From Mycobacterium gordonae (lineage in GTDB: Bacteria; Actinomycetota; Actinomycetes; Mycobacteriales; Mycobacteriaceae): a stretch of 64,000 nt of DNA. The translations under genes and the position numbers were made by a program. The stretch is taken from assembly GCF_017086405.1 (NCBI RefSeq), contig NZ_CP070973.1, forward strand, positions 3,752,739 to 3,816,738, given 5' to 3'. This document shows, one piece after another, positions 44,929 through 57,180 of the stretch (its first letter is position 1; each line of letters starts with the position of its first letter). Below the pieces are notes generated by a model, which saw only the letters and a program-made list of their open reading frames with translations, ran no database searches and was not told where the DNA came from.

Positions 44929-47900
44929 GTGTCGTACGTAATGGCAGCACCGGACTTACTGGCGGCAGCAGCAGCGGATGTGGCGGGTATCGGCTCGTCA
45001 TTGCGCGCGGCAAATGTTGCCGCGGCGGCGCCGACGACCACCGTGTTGGCCGCCGCGGGTGATGACGTGTCGGCGGCCATCGCGTCACTGTTTTCCAGCC
45101 ATGGTGAAGCCTATCAAGCCCTCAACCGGCAGGCAGCTGCGTTTCAGAACGAATTCGTGCGGGCCTTGAGCCAAGGCGGGGAGGCGTACGCGCGGGCAGA
45201 GGCGGCCAATGCCTCGCCTTTGCAGGTCTTGGAAGAACAGGTGCTGACGCTGATCAACGCTCCCACCAACCTGCTGTTGGGACGTCCACTGATCGGCAAT
45301 GGCACCGACGGCGCGCCGGGAACCGGGCAAAACGGTGGCGGCGGCGGGATCTTGTGGGGCAACGGTGGCGCAGGCGGATCGGGCGCGCCGGGCGGACCCG
45401 GCGGAGCCGGTGGAGCGGCAGGATTGCTCGGCGCCGGCGGGGTAGGCGGGGCCGGAGGAATCGGTGGGGGCGCCGGCGGTGCGGGCGGTACTGGCGGGTG
45501 GTTGTGGGGTAACGGCGGAGCGGGCGGGACCGGGGCGGTAGGCATCAACGGCGGCGCCGGCGGGGTCGGCGGTAGTGCGCTGTTGTTCGGCAACGGCGGA
45601 GCGGGCGGGGCTGGCGGGACCGGCGGGGCTGGTGCGATCGGGACACCAGGCACGCCCGGCACCGCGCTTGTGGCCGGTGGAACCGGTGGTCCCGGCGGCG
45701 GTGGCGGCAACGCAGGTATGGGCGGCGCGGGCGGTAACGGCGGACTGGTCTACGGCGCCGGCGGAGCCGGGGGCAACGGCGGTATCGGTGGAGCCGGCGG
45801 GGTCGGCGGGGTCGGCGGCGCAGGCTGGAACGCGACCACCGCAGGGGTCGACGGCGGCAACGGCGGCAACAGTGGTAGCGGAGGCGACGGCGGCAACGGC
45901 GGCATGGGCGGGGCCGGCGGCCGGGGTTCGACCCTGTTCGGCGCCGCCGGCGCCAACGGCAACGGCGGGGCCGGCGGGGTCGGCGGCAACCCCGGAGCGC
46001 CCGGGGACGGTGGCACCGGTGGCGCGGGCGACGCCCTGATCACCACAGGTGGATACGGCGGCAACGGCGGCAACCCCGGCGGGGTCGGCATCGGCGGCAA
46101 CGGAGGAGGAGCCGGCGGACCCGGCGGAACTCCCGGCACCAGCGGGGGGACCGGAACCATCGTCGCCGGCAACGGTGGCGCGGGCGGCACCGGCGGCCAC
46201 GGCTACGACGCCGCCAGCGACCCCCTCGCGAAAGCGGGCACCGCTGGCGGTAAAGGTGGGCACGGCGGCCTCGGCGGCACCTACGGCCACGGCGGAGCCG
46301 GTGGGGCCGGCGGCAACTCCACAACCATCGGCGGGAACGGCGGCGACGGCGGATGGGGCGGTGCTAGCGGTGTACTGGGTGGCATCGGCGGCGCGGGTGG
46401 GGCCGGCGGCGATGGAGCTGGCACCGGCGTGGGCGGTAACGGTGGAATAGGCGGTGACGCAGCCAATAGCGGCACTGGTCTATCGGTGGGCGGCGCCGGA
46501 GGCGCCGGCGGCGACGCCGGCACCGGACGCGGCGGGCACGGCGGCTCCGGCGGGGCTGCGTCGAACGGCGGAGCCGGGAATGCGGTCGGCGGCGCCGGCG
46601 GGGCCGGCGGCACCGGTGCTGCGGGCGGTGGCGACGGCGGCGCCGGTGGTCCGGCGTTCAACAGCGGATTCGGGAACGCCATCGGCGGCGCCGGAGCAAA
46701 CGGCGCCAGCGCGGGCCTGACCGGCAACGGCGGCACCGGCGGGGCCGGCGGAAGCGCGACGGTCAGCGGCGCGTTGTCGAGCGGGACCGCTACCGGCGGC
46801 GCGGCGGGATTCGGCGGCGACGGCATCAACGGCGGGGCAGGCGGGGCAGGCGGGTCGGCAACGAACGCCGGCAGCGGAAACGCCACCCCGGCCGCGGGCG
46901 GGGTCGGCGGCGCAAGCTTCGGTGGCAAAGCCGGGGCCGGTGGTGCCGGTGGTGCCGCGAACATCACCAATGCCGCCTCGACAGCCAACGCTGCCGGCGC
47001 CGCCGGGGGAGCCGGTGGTTTCGGGAACTACGGTGGCAGCGGCGGTGCGGGAGGCAACGCTTCCACGGCGGGAACCGGCGCCGTCACATCAGGCGCCGGC
47101 GGCAAAGGTGGGGACGGCACCAGCGGCATCGGCGGAACCGGAGGAGCCGGCGGCACTGCGACCATCTCCAACGCCACCTCCACCGCGACCGCGAGCGCAG
47201 GTGACGGCGGGGCCGGAGGTCTTGCCTCCACCGGCGGGAACGGCGGTACTGGCGGATCGGCAGCGACCGACGGACTCGGACAGGTTCAGGCCGGCACCGG
47301 CGGCAAGGGTGGTGACGGCTTTATCAACGCCGGAGGAAACGGCGGCGACGGCGGCAACGCCACCATCAACAACGCCGCCTCGACCGTGAGCCCGGTCGGC
47401 GGTACCGGCGGCGCCGGAGGTCAGGGAATCGACAACCTGTCCGCAGGGCGTGGCGGGACTGGGGGCACCGCGCAAACCAACAGCAGCAGCGCCACCACGA
47501 CATCCACCGGTGGTACCGGCGGAGCCGGGGGCAAGGCCACCAACTTCGCCGGTGGTGCCGGCGGCGCCGGCGGTATCGGCATTCACGCTGGGGCCGGGAC
47601 GGCCATCGGTGGCGCCGGCGCGGCGGGCGGTACCGGCCCCACCGCAGGCGGAGCCGGCGGCAGCGGTGGCGCCGCGGGCAACACCGGAACCGGCGATGCG
47701 TTCGGCGGCACCGGTGCCGCCGGCACCAGCGGCGGCACCACCGGGACCGGTGGAGCCGGTGGCGAGGGCGGCAGCGCCGACATCGCCAACCCCGGCTCAG
47801 CCGGTAGCGCCACGGGCGGCAAAGGCGGCGCCGGCGCGGACGGCACCACCGGCGGGGCCGGCGGCAACGGCGGCGGAACCACCACCAACGGAACCGGCAC

Positions 47901-50900
47901 AGCAACTGGCGGCGCCGGCGGACTCGGCGGCAACGGCACCACCGGCGCGGGCGGCACCGGCGGCAGCGGCGGCGACGCCGTCATCACCAACAACACCTCG
48001 ACCGCCACCGCCGTCGCCGGCAACGGCGCTACCGGCGGCACCGGCGCTACCGGCGGAAACGGCGGATCCGGCGGATCGGCCACCACCCTGGGAACCGGCA
48101 ACGTCACCCCCGGCGCCGGTGGAAACGGTGGCAACGGCACCACCGGCGCCGGTGGAAATGGCGGTGCCGGCGGCTCAGCGACTATCGACAACGCAGCCTC
48201 GACGGTCAACCCGGTCGGCGGTGCCGGCGGAGCCGGCGGTAAGGGTGTCGACAACCTCTCCGGCGGCACCGGCGGCACTGGCGGTTCCGCGCAAACCAAC
48301 AGCAGCAAAGCCACCACCAGCACCGGCGGCACCGGCGGGGCCGGCGGCAACGCCACCACCGGCATCGGTGGCACCGGCGGAACCGGCGGAGCCGGAGTCA
48401 ACAACGGGGCCGGCATCGCCCTCGGCGGGGCCGCTGGAACGGGCGGCACCGGCCCCGCCGGAGGCGGTGCCGGTGGAGACGGCGGCATAGCGATCAACGG
48501 CGGAACCGGTGACGCGATCGGCGGCGCGGGCGCTGACGGCACCAGTGGGGGTACCAGCGGAACCGGCGGCGACGGTGGAGCCGGTGGCGACGCAGAGATC
48601 ACCAATGCCGCCTCCTCCGCCGTCGCAACCGGCGGCGATGGCGGCGCGGGAGCCACCGGTACCACCGGCGGCGCCGGCGGCGCCGGTGGCGACGCGTCTA
48701 ACGAAGGATCAGGCAACCTGGCAGCCGGCAACGGAGGCTCAGGCGGCACCGGCACCGCCGCCGGCGGCAAAGGCGGGAATGGCGGCGACGCAACCAGCTC
48801 CAACACCAGTTCAACAGCCACGGCCATCTCGGGCAACGGCGGAGCCGGCGGCGCCGGCGCAACCGGCGGCGCCGGCGCAACCGGCGGCGCCGGCGGCAGA
48901 GGCGGCGATGGGCTCACCAAAGGCCTGGGAGATGTAGCCGCGGGCAACGGAGGCATAGGAGGGACCGGCACGTCCGGTGCCGGCGGCGCCGGAGGCAACG
49001 GCGGCAATGCGCAGATCGCCAACACCGCCTCGAAAGCTACTGCTTTTTCTGGCAACGGGGCAGCTGGCGGCGTCGGCACCACCGGCGGCAACGGCGGATT
49101 CGCCGGGACGGCCACGACCGACGGACTCGGCAACGTCACACCCGGCTTCGGCGGCGCAGGCGGCAGCGGCAACACCGGCGCCGGCGGCAACGGCGGTGGC
49201 GGTGGCGGTGCCACCATCACCAACACCGCATCGACCGTCAACGTCACCGGCGGCACCGGCGGTACCGGTGGCCAAGGCGTCGACAACCTCTCCGGAGGGC
49301 GGGGCGGAACGGGTGGGACCGCCCAGACCGACAGCAGCAGCAATTTGACGACATCCACCGGGGGTACCGGGGGGGCCGGAGGCAACGCCACGACCGGCAC
49401 CGGCGGAATCGGCGGCTTTGGTGGTTCTGGCGTCCACCACGGTGCAGGGACCGCCCTTGGCGGCGATGCCGCCGCCGGAGGAACCGGCGACGCAGGAGGC
49501 GGGGCCGGCGGCAACGGCGGATTTGCCCTCAACACCGGAACCGGAGCCGCCATCGGCGCGGCCGGTGCCGACGGCACCAGCGGGGGAACCACCGGAACCG
49601 GCGGAGCCGGCGGAGCCGGCGGAAAAGGGCAGGTCAGCAACACCACTTCCGCAGCGACCGCAACTGGCGGCAAAGGCGGGTCCGGCGCTAACGGGATCGC
49701 CGGAGGAGCGGGCGGGGTGGGTGGCGAGGCGGCCACCAGCGGAACCGGAAACGTTGACGCCGGCTCAGGTGGTGCAGGAGGCGACGGGACCACCGGTACC
49801 GCTGGCGCCGGGGGAGCAGGCGGCAAGGCGACGATCACCAGCACCACCTCAACCGTTGCCGCTACGGGCGGCACCGGCGGAGTCGGCGGCGACACCCTTA
49901 CCGGCCCGGGCGGTACCGGCGGTGCCGGCGGCAGCGCTTCTCATTCCGGAGCCGGCAATGCAGTCGGCGGCAACGCCGGGACCGGCGGTCTGGGTCCCGC
50001 AGGCGGCGGGGCTGGCGGCAACGGCGGTTCTGCGACCAACAGCGGTACCGGCAACGCCACCGGCGGAGCCGGCGCTGATGGCACCGGCGGAAGCAAAGGC
50101 GGTGCGGGCGGAAAGGGCGGCAGCGCGGAGATCTCGAACTCTGCCTCGTCGGGTACCGCCGTTGGGGGCAAAGGCGGAGCCGGCTCCCTCGGTGTGGTCG
50201 GCGGGGCCGGTGGCAACGGCGGCGGGGCGACGACCAAAGGCATCGGACCTGTTTTTGCCGGAGTTGGCGGCGCCGGCGGAGAAGGCACTATCGGCTTCGG
50301 CGGCGCGGGAGGCGACGCCGGCACGGCCAGCATCAACAACAGCGCCTCGGCAGCAAGCGCTTCCGCCGCAGCTGGCGGGGCCGGCGGGAAAGGCGCCACC
50401 TTCGGTGGCAATGGCGGAGCCGGCGGGTCGGCGAACACGACCGGGACCGGCAGCGTCAACCCGGGCACAGGCGGAACGGGCGGCACCGGTACCGGTGGCA
50501 ACGGCGGCGACGGCGGCAACGGCGGTGATGCGACTATTTCGAACGTCACCTCTTCGACCACAGCCAAGGGCGGCGCCGGTGGCGCCGGAGGCGGCGGCAC
50601 CAACGGCGGCAAAGGGGGCGCCGGGGGTAACGCGTCAACCAACAGCGGCAGTGGCACCACGCCGGCCATCGGCGGCGACGGCGGCGCTGGCGGCATTGGC
50701 GGGCCCACCGGAACCGGCGGCACCGGAGGTACCGGCGGCGGAGCCTCTCACTCGGGTGCAGGTAGTGCCGTTGGCGGCAAAGGCGGTTCGGCTGGGGCCG
50801 GCGGCAACGGCGGGTCCGGCGGAAGTGGCGGTTCGGCGATCAACGCAGGAACTGGTGCCGCGACAGGCGGTGCCGGTGCTGACGGGGCTGACGTGACTAC

Positions 50901-52853
50901 CGGGGCAGGCGGGGCAGGCGGAGCCGGCGGCGACGCGAGGATCACGAACAACGCTTCGGCGGCCGCCGCCGTCGGCGGCAAGGGTGGTGCGGGCGGCGAC
51001 GGCGACGGCACGGCTGGGGGCGCCGGCGGCAAGGGTGGTGCGGGCGGCGGAGGCACGGCTGGGGGCGCCGGCGGCAACGGCGGCGCGGCAACGACCACCG
51101 GACTCGGAAGTGTCACCCCCGGTGGCGGTGGCGCCGGAGGCGTTGGTTCCTCGGGCTCTGGAGGAAACGGTGGCCACGGCGGCGCCGCAGAGGTCGCGAA
51201 CGCCTTCTCGTCCGCGACAGCCAAAGGCGGCGCCGGCGGCGCCGGCGGCAATGGCAGCTTCAACGGCGGCGCGGGTGGCACTGGGGGTAGTGGGTCTACT
51301 AACAGCAGTAGTGTCACCACGGCCGCCATCGGAGGAACGGGCGGGGCGGGCGGCGGCGCCACCACCGGCGTTGGTGGTACCGGCGGTACCGGCGGCCTAG
51401 CGACGCACACCGGTTCGGGCAGCGCTTCCGGCGGCAACGGCGGAATAGGCGGGACAGGCGCTACAGGCGGCGCCGGGGGCGGCGGGGGCGCTGCGATCAA
51501 TGAAGGTGTAATGGGTCCCGCTACCGGGGGTGCCGGCGGTAACGGCGCCAACGGAACCTTCGGCACCGGCGGAGCCGGCGGGGCAGGCGGGAAGCGACGA
51601 TTTCGTCCAACTCCTCAGCGGGTTTCGCGTCCGGCGGCAAGGGCGGCGCGGGCGGTGACGGCACCTCTGCCGGCGCCGGCGGCGCCGGCGGCGACGGCGG
51701 TGCGGCATCTAACGCTGGGACAGGAAATGCCACGGCCGGCGCTGGCGGAGCCGGCGGCGCCAGCAACAGCGGAAAAGGCGGAGCCGGTGGCAACGGCGGG
51801 GTTTCGTCAATCGACAACACGGGCTCGACCGCAACCGCGGCAGGCGGCAGTGGCGGGGCCGGTGGTACCGGCCTGTCAGGGGGCGACGGCGGGGCCGGCG
51901 GAGCCGCGTCGACCACGGGACTCGGATCTGTCACGCCCGGTGCGGGCGGCACCGGCGGCACCGGCACCGGGGCCACGGGCGGCGGTGGCACCGGCGGTCG
52001 TGGTGGCGATGCGACCATCTCGAACACCAGCTCAACTGTCACGGCTAAGGGCGGCGGTGGCGGGTTCGGCGGTAGCAGCAACTCTGCTGTCGGCGGTGCC
52101 GGCGGGGCCGGCGGCAAGGCGACGCACTCCGGTGCTGGCACCGCAGCAGGAGGCCTCGGCGCCACCGGCGGTTTAGGCGTTACTACCGGCGGTGCCGGCG
52201 GCAACGGCGGCGCTGCCGTCAACAGCGGGACCGGCAGCGCCGTTGGCGGTAACGGCGGACAGGGCAACAAAGGCGCGCCGAACACTGGAAACGGCGGCGC
52301 TGGCGGTGTTGGCGGCGACGCCGAGGTCAGCGGCGTCACCGCTCCCGGCAGCGCCACTGGCGGCAATGGTGGAGCCGGGGCCCCGGGCGGTCTTGTCAGC
52401 GGTACCGGCGGCAACGGTGGCGCGGCTGGGAGCGCAACGAACCAGGGGCTCGGAGCTGCACTTGGCGGGACCGGCGGCGCTGGTGGTGGTTCCAGCACGT
52501 CAAGTCCCGCAGGCAAAGGCGGAAATGGCGGAAATGCCACTGTCACCAACGCCATCAATGGAACCAATGCCACGGGAGGCCAAGGGGGCATCGGCGGCGG
52601 CGGAGGCTTTGGCGGCAGCGGCGGTACGGGCGGGCTGGGATCCAACCTCGGAACAGGATTCGGTATCGGCGGCAACGGCGGCTTCGGTGGCAATAGCACC
52701 GGCGCCGCCGTCAACGGCGGTAATGGCGGCGACGGCGGTGACGCTCACGCGGGCAGTATCAGCAAGGCCGCCGGCGGCATCGGTGGCGCCGGCGGCAGCG
52801 GCGGGCCCGGTGGCAACCCCGGCAGCCCAGGCAAGAACGGAATAGTCGTCTGA
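44929..52853 (+). pseudogene. PE_PGRS family gene 3 (very large), one apparent single-base frameshift
   Basis: PE domain MSYVMAAPDLLAAAAADVAG from GTG 44929 (GGGAG upstream), secretion motif YARAE, linker GRPLIGNGTDGAPGTGQNGG, then PGRS to near the end. At 51591-51593 the frame is lost: GGGAAGCGACG would be in frame as GGKATISS with a third A. As read, the frame continues out of register to 52176 (2415 residues); the glycine-rich frame runs on to TGA 52851-52853, ending GNPGSPGKNGIVV. Repaired length is 2641 residues, among the larger PE_PGRS proteins. It contains at least two full copies of a 273-residue higher-order repeat (landmarks at 47431, 48250 and 49282). Confidence 0.87.
47431..49290 (+). 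repeat. Higher-order PGRS repeat in gene 3
   Basis: The landmark V/I-DN-LS followed by GRGGTGGTAQTNSS recurs at 47431, 48250 and 49282. The first interval is 819 bp (273 codons); the second is 1032 bp (344 codons), which contains an extra internal block. Each unit has the same order of non-glycine islands: NAAST(V), DNLS, AQTNSS, HxGAGTA, TGxAxGGAGADGTSGG. Thus the array consists of large duplicated modules, not only Gly-Gly-X triplets. Confidence 0.7.
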
Positions 52854-52903
52854 CGCTTCAAATCCCACAGGCCCCAAATCAACGGACAGAGAAGATTTGC
52901 AAA

Positions 52904-55900
52904 ATGTCTTATCTATTCGCAACACCCGATGCATTAACCAACGCAGCCGTAGATACGGCGGGTATCGGTCGGTCTTTGCATGCAGTCGGAACCGCTGTTT
53001 CGGCGCCCACCACAAACCTCCTTGCTGCCGCCGGCGATGAGGTGTCTGCCGCCATAGCGGCGTTGTTCTCCACCCACGGGCAGGCGTACCAGTTGCTGAG
53101 TGCGCAAGCGTCGACCTTCCAAGAGCAGTTTGTGCAACTGCTGAAGCAGGCAGGAGCGTCCTACGCTGCCGCCGAAGCGGCAAACATCTCACCCTTGGGA
53201 GTCATCGAAGACGCCGTGTTGGGACTCATCAACGCCCCCACCAACCTCCTGGTGGGCCGCCCCTTGATCGGCGACGGCACCAACGGTGCGCCGGGCACCG
53301 GCCAGAACGGTGGGGCGGGCGGGCTGCTGTGGGGCAACGGCGGCAACGGCGGATCTGGTGCGCCCGGCGCATCCGGCGGCACTGGAGGTGCCGCCGGGCT
53401 CATCGGGGCCGGCGGGGTCGGCGGCGCTGGTGGCGTCGGCGGGGGCACCGGCGGTGCCGGCGGCGCCGGCGGATGGCTGTGGGGGAACGGCGGCGCGGGC
53501 GGGACCGGCGGGCTCGGCGCGCTCGGGGGCGCAGCAGGTAACGGCGGCGTCGGAGGTAGCGCGTTGTTGTTCGGCGCCGGTGGCGCTGGCGGTATCGGCG
53601 GGACTGGTGCATCCGGCTTCAACGGCGCGCCAGGCGCCCCGGGCACCGCAACGTCAGCCGGCGGCACCGGATTCGACGCCGGCAACGGCGGCAGCGGAGG
53701 TATCGGTGGGGCCGGCGGAAAGGGAGGCTTCCTGTACGGCTCGGGCGGCGCCGGCGGGCAGGGCGGAGCGGGCGGAGCAGGCGGGACCGGCGGAATTGGC
53801 GGCGCTGGCTGGGATGCGACCGATGCGGGTGTCGCCGGCGCCGCCGGCGGCAACGGCGGGAACAGCGGCAACGGTGGGCACGGGGGCACCGGCGGGATGG
53901 GCGGCGCCGGCGGCCAAGGCTCGGTGCTACTCGGGCCGGCGGGTGCAAACGGCAGCGGCGGCGCCGGGGGTAGCGGCGGCAACCCGGGCACACCAGGGGA
54001 TGGGGGCGCCGGAGGGATCGGCAAACCCACCCTTGCCGGTGGCAACGGCGGCAACGGCGGCGACCCCGGGACAGGCGGCAGCGGCGGCGCCGGGGGTGCG
54101 GCCGGCGGACCGGGCGCCAGCGCCGGCGCGACCGGGGCAATCGGCACCGTCGCACCCGGTATCGGCGGAAACGGCGGGGCCGGCGGCCAGGGCTACGACG
54201 CCGCGACCGATCCGACCGCACTTGCAGGCACGCCCGGCGGCAACGGCGGCAACGGCGGCAACGGCGGCAGCTACGGCAACGGCGGGGCCGGCGGAGCCGG
54301 CGGGGCCGGCGCACCGGCGCACACGGCAAATCAGGCACCCCGGGTAGCGCGACATCAGCCGGCGGCACCGGGGGCAACGGCACCGCCGGAGGCGCCGGCG
54401 GAGCGGGCGGGGCGGGTGGTAACGGAGGGCTGAACTCTGGTTCGGGCGGAGCCGGCGGACAGGGCGGGGCGGGCGGTGAAGGCGGCGCCGGCGGTGATGG
54501 CGGCGCCGGCTGGAACGCCAGCATTGCGGCCGGAACAGGCGGAAACGGCGGCGACAGCGGCGACGGCGGCGCCGGCGGTAAAGGCGGAAGCGGTGGAGCC
54601 GGTGGCAAAGCCTTCGCGGCACTCGGCCAGCCGGGCGCAAACGGTGATGGTGGCGCCGGTGGCGACGGCGGGAACCCGGGGGCACCTGGAAACGGTGGAT
54701 CCGGGGGTGTCGGCAAACCTACCTCTGCGGGCGGCACCGGCGGTGATGGCGGGGACGCCGGAAACGTCGGCATTGGAGGCACCGGTGGTACGGCCGGTGG
54801 CCCGGGCGCGACCGACGGTGCGCCGGGCCTGACCGGCACCATCATCCCCGGCAACGGCGGCAACGGTGGCGCCGGCGGCCATGGCTACGACGCAACACTG
54901 GCGGCTCCTGGCACACCCGGCGGTAAGGGCGGCAACGGCGGCAACGGCGGCAGCCACGGCAACGGCGGCGGTGGCGGGACTGGAGGAAATTCCGCTTTCG
55001 GTACCGGTGCTGGCGGTAATGGAGGGACCGGTGGCAAGAGCGGATTGATCGCCGGATCCGGCGGCGCCGGCGGCGACGGCGGTGACGCCACCGACACCGG
55101 CACCGGCGGCAACGGCGGTACCGGCGGAGCAGGCCAAAACAGTGGATCCGGCAACGCCGTGGCCGGCGCCGGCGGTAAAGGCGGCACCTCCGCGGGCGGC
55201 ATCGGTGGAAACGGCGGCGCTGGCGGTGCCGTGACCTACACCGGGACCGGCACCGCGATCGGGGGCAGTGGAGGCGCTGGTGGTAGCGGGTCCACGGGCG
55301 GCGGGAATGGCGGAATCGGCGGCCAGGCGATCAACAGTGGAACCGGAAGCGCGATCGGCGGCGACGGCGCCGCTGGTGGTAGCGCCACCATCGCCGGCAC
55401 CGGCGGCAACGGTGGAGCCGGCGGCAAAGGCGCTATCCAGAACCTCTCAGCTAATGGCACCGCCACGGGCGGTCGCGGTGGAGCTGGCGGCGTCGGGTCT
55501 GCAGGCGGCGGCAACGGCGGGACGGGCGGCGCCGCGGACAACGTGGGCGAAAGCGGGAACACGGTCGGTGGGTCCGGGGGTGACGGCGGCAGCGGCGTGA
55601 CCACCGGCAAAGGCGGAAGCGGTGGCGCCGGTGGCGCTGCCACAGGGGGCAACGCCACCGGCACCAGCATGGTCACCGCTTTCGGCGGCATGGGTGGAGC
55701 CGGCGGCGAGGGACTCACGGGCGGGGACGGCGGATTGGGCGGGAGGGCCGTCGCGTCCTCGTCAGGGGATGCGACCTCGGGTGACGGCGGGGTTGGTGGC
55801 AACGGGGTTGCGGGCGGCGGTCGCGGAGGCAGCGGCGGTGACGCGGAAAACCGCGGAACCGGAAACGCCGTCGGCGGAGCCGGCGCGGAGGCCGGTAGCG

Positions 55901-56772
55901 CCACCACCAGCGGCACGGGCGGAAAGGGCGGAAACGGCGGTAACGCGCAGATCACGAATACCGCGAGCACCGCGTCAGCGAAGGGCGGCAATGCTGGCGC
56001 CGGCGGCAGCGGTGTCGGAGGTGGAGGGAATGGCGGGGAGGGCGGTAATACCACTAACCAATCGTTGACCGGGCATTCGTTCGGCGGTTCGGGGGGCAAC
56101 GGCGGCAGTGGAGGAACCACCGGCACGGGCGGAAGTGCCGGTCAGGGGGGCACGGCAGTTATCGCTACTTCGGGCGCCTCCGGTACCGCCGTTGGCGGCA
56201 AAGCTGGAACCGGCGGATCGGGCACCACTGGCGGAGCCGGCGGGATTGGCGGTTCCGCGATCGTATTTCCGGGCGCTATGGGCAACGCGTTCTCTGGTGA
56301 CGGCGGCTCGGGCGGCAATGGTCTGTTCGCCGGTGGGGCCGGGGGTCCGGGCGGCACCGCCACCAACCAAGGTTCTGGCAGCGCCACCGCAGGCAATGGC
56401 GGCGCCGGGGGGCAGGGCGGTATCTCCGGCGGACTCGGCGGCACCGGCGGCGAGGCGGTTATCGACAACGCCGCGTCCGCGGCCACCGCAACCGCCGGCA
56501 ACGGCGGGACGGGCGGCAAAGGCGGAACGGGGGGCGCCGGCGGAACAGGCGGTCTGGGATACACCGACGGTTCCGGATCTGGCCTCGCCGGCAAGGGGGG
56601 CCAGGGCGGCGACAGCACACTCGCCTCGACCGACGGCGGAAACGGCGGCAATGGCGGTGACGCCCATTCGTCGGATCCAACCAAGGCAGAACCGGGCCTC
56701 GGCGGCACGGGTGGTAGCGGCGGACCCGGCGGTTTGCCTGGCGCCACCGGCGCCGCGGGCACGGTCGTTTGA
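52904..56772 (+). pseudogene. PE_PGRS family gene 4, one apparent single-base frameshift
   Basis: PE domain MSYLFATPDALTNAAVDTAG with secretion motif YAAAE and linker GRPLIGDGTNGAPGTGQNGG. Around 54310-54325 the frame slips by one base (GCACCGGCGCACACGGC); one extra base would keep the run going into GKSGTPGSATSAGGTGGNG. As read, the product stops at 54433 (509 residues); the glycine-rich frame is open on to TGA 56772, ending GGLPGATGAAGTVV, for a repaired length of 1289. Only 50 bp separate it from gene 3, with an AGAGAAG ribosome-binding region, so co-transcription with gene 3 is likely. Its PE domain is the most divergent of the five. Confidence 0.85.
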
Positions 56773-57180
56773 CACTTGCCCAGCACCGCTGATCGACCCC
56801 GAAATATCGTCCAGATTATGCATACGTGTCGTGCACTATTGACCCGTGTGTTTATGCACCAAAGTCCGCTTTCGCGACCACAATAAATTCATTCACGAAA
56901 AGTGGCGCCACCGGGATCGACCGCACCCGCTCACACCTCCACCAGCAGGACCCGACACCACGACCCGAAAAACGGGGCATCAGCAGCTGAGACTCACCAA
57001 ATCACCTCGGCCATAGACACTTCCGGTACTCGCTTGGGTTTGCTTGACGTATAGCGCCTATTGAAAATCCAGAAAGACGAGAATAACCGGCCGAAAGCTT
57101 ACAAATACCGGATCGATTCGGAATACTGAACAACGCGTAAATTTCATACGATCGCCGCATACCACCAACGGGAGCATCAC
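56773..57180. other. Upstream region of PE_PGRS gene 5
   Basis: 408 bp without a supported gene. AATAAATTCATT at 56882-56893 is identical to 37782-37793, and TTCGGAATACTGA at 57117-57129 is identical to 44862-44874. The AT-rich part 57040-57150 probably holds the promoter. These shared pieces mean that promoter regions were duplicated with the genes. Confidence 0.55.
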
